From assembly GCA_030268105.1 (NCBI GenBank), contig BSDZ01000003.1, forward strand, positions 930,001-994,000: a stretch of DNA of 64,000 nt. Direction: 5' to 3'. A program made the position numbers and the translations under genes. The notes under the pieces are model-generated. The model made no database searches. It saw only the letters and a program-made list of their open reading frames with translations, and was not told where the DNA came from. Positions 1 through 6,965 of this stretch are shown one piece after another; the first letter of the stretch is position 1; the number at the start of each line of letters is the position of its first letter. The stretch comes from Volvox africanus (Eukaryota; Chlorophyta; Chlorophyceae; Chlamydomonadales; Volvocaceae).

Positions 1-291
1 ATCAGGGCGGGTTGTTGAGAGTGAGCCATGCACATTTAAGAATAAATGATGCAATAAGATCCAGGCAGGCCTGGGCGCATTGCAAGTTTCAAATGGTTTG
101 GGCTGGCGAGAGAGTCTCCTGTTAAATTCCCACTGGATGATGATAAGGGCAGGTTGTTGAAAGTGCGCAATGCAAATATACCAATGAATGATGCAATAAG
201 GGCTAGGCAGGCCTGGGCGCATTACAAATTTCAATAGGTTTTGGGCTGGCCGAGAGTCGCTGGTTAGATTCCCGCTTGCTTATGATCAGGG

Positions 292-419
292 CAGGTTCCT
301 GAGAGTGTGCAATGCACATATACCAATGAATGATGCAATAAGGGCAAGGCTGACCTGAAAGCATTGCAAATTATCACCGGTTTGGGCTTGCCGAGAGTCG
401 CTGGTTAGATTCCCGCTGG
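292..419 (+). repeat. Representative short monomer, 128 bp, with 13-bp deletion and altered centre
   Basis: This unit lacks the 13 bp TGATGATCAGGGC that long monomers carry between GCTGGC and AGGTTG, giving 141 minus 13. It also carries the diverged centre CAAGGCTGACCTGAAAGC in place of CCAGGCAGGCCTGGGCGC, which destroys the AGGCCT site and the CCAGGC/GCCTGG dyad. It continues with ATCACCGGTTTGGGCTTGCC. The altered centre and the 13-bp deletion travel together in almost every copy (for example 7785-7912, 12193-12320, 51690-51817). This identifies a distinct monomer class. Recombinant exceptions with the centre but no deletion occur at 46500-46640 and near 47.9 kb. Confidence 0.9.
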
Positions 420-843
420 CAGGTTGTTGAGGGTGCGAAATGCACATATACCAATGAATGATGCAATAAGGGCCAGGCAGGCCTGGGCGCATTGCAAATT
501 TTAACAGGTTTGGGCTAGCCGAGAGTCGCTGGTTAGATTCTCGCTTGCTGATGATCAGGGCAGGTTGTTAAGAGTGCGCAATGCACATATACCAATAAAT
601 GATGCAATAAGGGCCAGGCAGGCCTGGGTGCATTGCAAATTTCAATAGGTTTTGGGCTGGCAGAGAGTCACTGGTTAGATTCCCGATGGCTGATGATCAG
701 GGCAGGTTGTTGATAGTGCGCAATGCACATATACCAATAAATGATGCAATAAGGGCCAGGCAGGCCTGGGCGCATTGCAAATTTTAACAGGTTTGGGCTA
801 GCCGAGAGTCGCTGGTTAGATTCCCGCTTGCTGATGATCAGGG

Positions 844-984
844 CAGGTTGTTGAGAGTGCGCAATGCACATATACCAATAAATGATGCAATAAGGGCCAG
901 GCAGGCCTGGGCGCATTGCAAATTTTAACAGGTTTGGGCTAGCCGAGAGTCGCTGGTTAGATTCCCGCATGCTGATGATCAGGG
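844..984 (+). repeat. Representative long monomer, 141 bp
   Basis: This unit is a good working consensus, running from CAGGTT to the base before the next CAGGTT. Within it GTGC-GCAAT-GCAC lies at 857-869, an A/T-rich segment at 870-886, TGCAAT at 886-891, the inverted repeat CCAGGC-AG-GCCTGG at 897-910, ATTGCA at 915-920, an AT-rich stretch at 919-930, GGTTTGGGCTAGCC near 931-944, and the TGATGATCA segment that short monomers lack at the 3' end. The unit holds five CpG dinucleotides, so it is not strongly CpG-depleted. Its 141-bp length is 47 codons, which is why spurious frames run through adjacent copies. Confidence 0.93.
886..920. other. Nested dyad-symmetric motif present in most monomers
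   Basis: In this representative monomer TGCAAT (886-891) and ATTGCA (915-920) form an outer 6-bp inverted repeat. They bracket an inner one, CCAGGC (897-902) and GCCTGG (905-910), separated by AG. The two centres lie at 903.0 and 903.5, so the arms are nearly concentric. A second option exists: GCAATGC (861-867) is complementary to GCATTGC (913-919). The motif is visible in most long monomers and lost in the CTGACCTGAAAGC and ATTCAAATTTC classes. Function is unknown. Confidence 0.7.
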
Positions 985-1267
985 CAGGTTGTTGAGAGTG
1001 CGCAATGCACATATACCAATAAATGATGCAATAAGGGCCAGGCAGGCCTGGGCGCATTCCAAATTTCAATAGGTTTTGGGCTGGCCGAGAGTCGCTGGTT
1101 AGATTCCCGCTGGCTGATGATTAGGTCAGGTTCCTGAGAGTGAGCCATGAACATATACTATTTAATGATGCAATAAGGTCCAGGCAGGCCTGGGCGCATT
1201 GCAAATTTCAATAGGTTTGGGCTGGCCGAGCATCACCGTTTAGATTCCCACTTGCTGATGATCAGGG

Positions 1268-1410
1268 CAGGTTGTTGAGAGTGAGCCATGCACATTTAAG
1301 AATAAATGATGCAATAAGATCCAGGCAGGCCTGGGCGCATTGCAAATTTCAATAGGTTTTGGGCTGGCGAGAGAGTCTCCTGTTAAATTCCCACTGGATG
1401 ATGATAAGGG
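1268..1410 (+). repeat. Class with 143-bp unit (GAGAGAGTCTCC type), left domain only
   Basis: This monomer has CACATTTAAGAATAAATG in place of the usual CACATATACCAATAAATG. Downstream it reads GGCGAGAGAGTCTCCTG and then TTAAATTCCCACTGGATG where others have GCCGAGAGTCGCTGG and TTAGATTCCCGCTGGCTG. It is 143 bp long. Copies recur at one fixed position in each of the 18-, 17-, 20- and 25-mer higher-order units. I see none between about 11.5 and 19.5 kb, and none after about 38.3 kb, so the class marks particular higher-order families. Confidence 0.85.
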
Positions 1411-1552
1411 CAGGTTGTTGAGAGTGCGCAATGCAAATATACCAATGAATGATGCAATAAGGGCCAGGCAGGCCTGGGCGCATTGCAAATTTCAATAGGT
1501 TTTGGGCTGGCCGAGAGTCGCTGGTTAGATTCCCGCTGGCTGATGATCAGGG
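1411..1552 (+). repeat. Class carrying ATGCAAAT (octamer-like) next to the 143-bp unit
   Basis: In this monomer the usual GCGCAATGCACATATACC reads GCGCAATGCAAATATACC, which creates an exact ATGCAAAT. It always directly follows the GAGAGAGTCTCC monomer, as at 150-291, 1411-1552, 9032-9173, 19640-19781 and 27380-27521, because the two are inherited as one block. ATGCAAAT is the canonical octamer bound by POU-domain factors in animals. Any binding here is untested, and a single C-to-A change from the common monomer suffices to make the motif. Confidence 0.8.
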
Positions 1553-4500
1553 CAGGTTGTTGAGTGTGACCCATGCACATATACTATTTAATGATGCAAT
1601 AAGGGCCAGGCAGGCCTGGGCGCATTACAAATTTTAACAGGTTTTGGGCTGGCCGAGAGTCGCTTGTTAGATTTTCGCTCGCAGGTTGTTAAGGGTGCGC
1701 AATGCACATATACCAATGAATGATGCAATAAGGGCCAGGCAGGCCTGGGCGCATTCAAATTTCAATAGGTCAGGGCTGGCCGAGAGTGGCCGGTTAGATT
1801 TCAGCTGGCTGATGATCAGGGCAGGTTCTGGAGAGTGAGCCATTGACATATAAGAATAAATGATGCAATAAGGTCCAGGCAGGCCTGGGCGCATTGCAAA
1901 TGTTTACAGGTTTGGGCTGGCCGAGCGTCAACGGTTAGATTCCCGTTGGCAGGTTGTTGAGAGTGTGCAATGCACATATACCGATGAATGATGCAATAAG
2001 GACCAGGCAGGCCTAAAAGCATTGCAAATTTTCACAGGTTTGGGCTTGCCGCGAGTTGCTGGTTAGATTCCCGCTGGCAGGTTGTTGAGGGTGCGAAATG
2101 CACATATACCAATAAATAATGCAATATGGGCCAGGCAGGCCTGGGCACATTGCAAATTTTAACAGGTTTGGGCTAGCCAAGAGTCGCTGGTTAGATTCCC
2201 GCTTGCTGATGATCAGGGCAGGTTGTTGAGAGTGCGCAATAAACATATACCAATGAATGATGCAATAAGGGCAAGGCAGGCCTGGGCGCATTGCAAATTT
2301 CAATAGGTTTTGGGCTGGCCAAGAGTCGCTGGTTAGATTCCCGCTGGCTGATGATCAGGGCAGGTTCTGGAGAGTTTGCCATGGACATAAATTATTTAAT
2401 GATGCAATAAGGACAGGCAGGCCTGGGCGCATTGCAAATTTCAATAGGTTTGGGCTGGCCGAGCATCACCGTTTAGATTCCCACTTGCTGATGATCAGGG
2501 CGGGTTGTTGAGAGTGAGCCATGCACATTTAAGAATAAATGATGCAATAAGATCCAGGCAGGCCTGGGCGCATTGCAAGTTTCAAATGGTTTGGGCTGGC
2601 GAGAGAGTCTCCTGTTAAATTCCCACTGGATGATGATAAGGGCAGGTTGTTGAAAGTGCGCAATGCAAATATACCAATGAATGATGCAATAAGGGCTAGG
2701 CAGGCCTGGGCGCATTACAAATTTCAATAGGTTTTGGGCTGGCCGAGAGTCGCTGGTTAGATTCCCGCTTGCTTATGATCAGGGCAGGTTCCTGAGAGTG
2801 TGCAATGCACATATACCAATGAATGATGCAATAAGGGCAAGGCTGACCTGAAAGCATTGCAAATTATCACCGGTTTGGGCTTGCCGAGAGTCGCTGGTTA
2901 GATTCCCGCTGGCAGGTTGTTGAGGGTGCGAAATGCACATATACCAATGAATGATGCAATAAGGGCCAGGCAGGCCTGGGCGCATTGCAAATTTTAACAG
3001 GTTTGGGCTAGCCGAGAGTCGCTGGTTAGATTCTCGCTTGCTGATGATCAGGGCAGGTTGTTAAGAGTGCGCAATGCACATATACCAATAAATGATGCAA
3101 TAAGGGCCAGGCAGGCCTGGGTGCATTGCAAATTTCAATAGGTTTTGGGCTGGCAGAGAGTCACTGGTTAGATTCCCGCTTGCTGATGATCAGGGCAGGT
3201 TGTTGATAGTGCGCAATGCACATATACCAATAAATGATGCAATAAGGGCCAGGCAGGCCTGGGCGCATTGCAAATTTTAACAGGTTTGGGCTAGCCGAGA
3301 GTCGCTGGTTAGATTCCCGCTTGCTGATGATCAGGGCAGGTTGTTGAGAGTGCGCAATGCACATATACCAATAAATGATGCAATAAGGGCCAGGCAGGCC
3401 TGGGCGCATTGCAAATTTTAACAGGTTTGGGCTAGCCGAGAGTCGCTGGTTAGATTCCCGCATGCTGATGATCAGGGCAGGTTGTTGAGAGTGCGCAATG
3501 CACATATACCAATAAATGATGCAATAAGGGCCAGGCAGGCCTGGGCGCATTCCAAATTTCAATAGGTTTTGGGCTGGCCGAGAGTCGCTGGTTAGATTCC
3601 CGCTGGCTGATGATTAGGTCAGGTTCCTGAGAGTGAGCCATGAACATATACTATTTAATGATGCAATAAGGTCCAGGCAGGCCTGGGCGCATTGCAAATT
3701 TCAATAGGTTTGGGCTGGCCGAGCATCACCGTTTAGATTCCCACTTGCTGATGATCAGGGCAGGTTGTTGAGAGTGAGCCATGCACATTTAAGAATAAAT
3801 GATGCAATAAGATCCAGGCAGGCCTGGGCGCATTGCAAATTTCAATAGGTTTTGGGCTGGCGAGAGAGTCTCCTGTTAAATTCCCACTGGATGATGATAA
3901 GGGCAGGTTGTTGAGAGTGCGCAATGCAAATATACCAATGAATGATGCAATAAGGGCCAGGCAGGCCTGGGCGCATTGCAAATTTCAATAGGTTTTGGGC
4001 TGGCCGAGAGTCGCTGGTTAGATTCCCGCTGGCTGATGATCAGGGCAGGTTGTTGAGTGTGACCCATGCACATATACTATTTAATGATGCAATAAGGGCC
4101 AGGCAGGCCTGGGCGCATTACAAATTTTAACAGGTTTTGGGCTGGCCGAGAGTCGCTTGTTAGATTTTCGCTCGCAGGTTGTTAAGGGTGCGCAATGCAC
4201 ATATACCAATGAATGATGCAATAAGGGCCAGGCAGGCCTGGGCGCATTCAAATTTCAATAGGTCAGGGCTGGCCGAGAGTGGCCGGTTAGATTTCAGCTG
4301 GCTGATGATCAGGGCAGGTTCTGGAGAGTGAGCCATTGACATATAAGAATAAATGATGCAATAAGGTCCAGGCAGGCCTGGGCGCATTGCAAATGTTTAC
4401 AGGTTTGGGCTGGCCGAGCGTCAACGGTTAGATTCCCGTTGGCAGGTTGTTGAGAGTGTGCAATGCACATATACCGATGAATGATGCAATAAGGACCAGG

Positions 4501-6646
4501 CAGGCCTAAAAGCATTGCAAATTTTCACAGGTTTGGGCTTGCCGCGAGTTGCTGGTTAGATTCCCGCTGGCAGGTTGTTGAGGGTGCGAAATGCACATAT
4601 ACCAATAAATAATGCAATATGGGCCAGGCAGGCCTGGGCACATTGCAAATTTTAACAGGTTTGGGCTAGCCAAGAGTCGCTGGTTAGATTCCCGCTTGCT
4701 GATGATCAGGGCAGGTTGTTGAGAGTGCGCAATAAACATATACCAATGAATGATGCAATAAGGGCAAGGCAGGCCTGGGCGCATTGCAAATTTCAATAGG
4801 TTTTGGGCTGGCCAAGAGTCGCTGGTTAGATTCCCGCTGGCTGATGATCAGGGCAGGTTCTGGAGAGTTTGCCATGGACATAAATTATTTAATGATGCAA
4901 TAAGGACAGGCAGGCCTGGGCGCATTGCAAATTTCAATAGGTTTGGGCTGGCCGAGCATCACCGTTTAGATTCCCACTTGCTGATGATCAGGGCGGGTTG
5001 TTGAGAGTGAGCCATGCACATTTAAGAATAAATGATGCAATAAGATCCAGGCAGGCCTGGGCGCATTGCAAGTTTCAAATGGTTTGGGCTGGCGAGAGAG
5101 TCTCCTGTTAAATTCCCACTGGATGATGATAAGGGCAGGTTGTTGAAAGTGCGCAATGCAAATATACCAATGAATGATGCAATAAGGGCTAGGCAGGCCT
5201 GGGCGCATTACAAATTTCAATAGGTTTTGGGCTGGCCGAGAGTCGCTGGTTAGATTCCCGCTTGCTTATGATCAGGGCAGGTTCCTGAGAGTGTGCAATG
5301 CACATATACCAATGAATGATGCAATAAGGGCAAGGCTGACCTGAAAGCATTGCAAATTATCACCGGTTTGGGCTTGCCGAGAGTCGCTGGTTAGATTCCC
5401 GCTGGCAGGTTGTTGAGGGTGCGAAATGCACATATACCAATGAATGATGCAATAAGGGCCAGGCAGGCCTGGGCGCATTGCAAATTTTAACAGGTTTGGG
5501 CTAGCCGAGAGTCGCTGGTTAGATTCTCGCTTGCTGATGATCAGGGCAGGTTGTTAAGAGTGCGCAATGCACATATACCAATAAATGATGCAATAAGGGC
5601 CAGGCAGGCCTGGGTGCATTGCAAATTTCAATAGGTTTTGGGCTGGCAGAGAGTCACTGGTTAGATTCCCGATGGCTGATGATCAGGGCAGGTTGTTGAT
5701 AGTGCGCAATGCACATATACCAATAAATGATGCAATAAGGGCCAGGCAGGCCTGGGCGCATTGCAAATTTTAACAGGTTTGGGCTAGCCGAGAGTCGCTG
5801 GTTAGATTCCCGCTTGCTGATGATCAGGGCAGGTTGTTGAGAGTGCGCAATGCACATATACCAATAAATGATGCAATAAGGGCCAGGCAGGCCTGGGCGC
5901 ATTGCAAATTTTAACAGGTTTGGGCTAGCCGAGAGTCGCTGGTTAGATTCCCGCATGCTGATGATCAGGGCAGGTTGTTGAGAGTGCGCAATGCACATAT
6001 ACCAATAAATGATGCAATAAGGGCCAGGCAGGCCTGGGCGCATTCCAAATTTCAATAGGTTTTGGGCTGGCCGAGAGTCGCTGGTTAGATTCCCGCTGGC
6101 TGATGATTAGGTCAGGTTCCTGAGAGTGAGCCATGAACATATACTATTTAATGATGCAATAAGGTCCAGGCAGGCCTGGGCGCATTGCAAATTTCAATAG
6201 GTTTGGGCTGGCCGAGCATCACCGTTTAGATTCCCACTTGCTGATGATCAGGGCAGGTTGTTGAGAGTGAGCCATGCACATTTAAGAATAAATGATGCAA
6301 TAAGATCCAGGCAGGCCTGGGCGCATTGCAAATTTCAATAGGTTTTGGGCTGGCGAGAGAGTCTCCTGTTAAATTCCCACTGGATGATGATAAGGGCAGG
6401 TTGTTGAGAGTGCGCAATGCAAATATACCAATGAATGATGCAATAAGGGCCAGGCAGGCCTGGGCGCATTGCAAATTTCAATAGGTTTTGGGCTGGCCGA
6501 GAGTCGCTGGTTAGATTCCCGCTGGCTGATGATCAGGGCAGGTTGTTGAGTGTGACCCATGCACATATACTATTTAATGATGCAATAAGGGCCAGGCAGG
6601 CCTGGGCGCATTACAAATTTTAACAGGTTTTGGGCTGGCCGAGAGT

Positions 6647-6965
6647 CGCTGGTTAGATTCCCGCTGGCTGATGATTAGGTCAGGTTCCTGAGAGTGAGCC
6701 ATGAACATATACTATTTAATGATGCAATAAGGTCCAGGCAGGCCTGGGCGCATTGCAAATTTCAATAGGTTTGGGCTGGCCGAGCATCACCGTTTAGATT
6801 CCCACTTGCTGATGATCAGGGCAGGTTGTTGAGAGTGAGCCATGCACATTTAAGAATAAATGATGCAATAAGATCCAGGCAGGCCTGGGCGCATTGCAAA
6901 TTTCAATAGGTTTTGGGCTGGCGAGAGAGTCTCCTGTTAAATTCCCACTGGATGATGATAAGGGC
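6647..6965. repeat. Recombination patch at the 18-mer/17-mer junction
   Basis: Monomers starting at 6681 and 6822 repeat those at 6113 and 6254, a shift of 568 bp or four monomers, before the sequence enters the 17-mer pattern. The corresponding junction in the right-hand duplicate (about 36.23-36.26 kb) lacks this material. From 6539 to 7105 there are 566 bp, against 269 bp from 36125 to 36394. The 297-bp difference is two monomers plus one 13-bp indel. This looks like out-of-register unequal exchange at the boundary of two HOR families. Confidence 0.8.

Larger units (their letters stand above)
1268..2360. repeat. Conserved 8-monomer core block, 1093 bp (copy in 18-mer)
   Basis: Monomer lengths 143-142-129-140-128-128-141-142 run in this order. 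The same ordered block with the same diagnostic variants is found in four different HORs. Complete copies start at 1268, 3761, 8889, 19497, 27237, 30710, 33205, 35840 and 38178. Partial copies lie at 6254/6822, 11227, 22275 and 24345. It starts with the GAGAGAGTCTCC monomer, passes through the ATGCAAAT monomer and the TTTTCGCTCGCAGG short monomer, and includes the ATTGACATATAAG and CGTCAACGG monomers. It is absent from the right domain except for a small piece near 40.3-40.6 kb. Confidence 0.9.
1..6646. repeat. 18-mer higher-order repeat, 2493-bp period, ~2.7 copies
   Basis: Sequence repeats at exactly 2493 bp. Monomer starts in unit 1 are 8, 150, 292, 420, 561, 703, 844, 985, 1127, 1268, 1411, 1553, 1682, 1822, 1950, 2078, 2219 and 2361. 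The lengths are 142-142-128-141-142-141-141-142-141-143-142-129-140-128-128-141-142-140, which sum to 2493. Unit 2 starts at 2501 and unit 3 at 4994. Unit 3 breaks off near 6646, where the expected TTGTTAGATTTTCGCTCGC is replaced by GGTTAGATTCCCGCTGGCTG. The copies appear nearly identical. The one difference I noted is in unit 2 at 3179 and 3181. Confidence 0.95.

Noticed and set aside
870..886. Telomere-like or simple-sequence repeats inside the array
   Set aside because: No TTAGGG-type or microsatellite runs are present. The A/T-rich parts of the monomer are short and not internally periodic.
886..920. Rho-independent terminator or small RNA hairpin at the CCAGGC/GCCTGG dyad
   Set aside because: The inner loop is only 2 nt, no U-tract follows, and the motif recurs every ~141 bp in a non-coding array. 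It was kept as a structural motif only.
1931..1956. CENP-B box-like sequence around CCCGTTGGCAGG or TTCCCGCTTG
   Set aside because: Only half of the 17-bp box is approximated. The essential TTCG...A..CGGG pattern is not met on either strand in any class I inspected.
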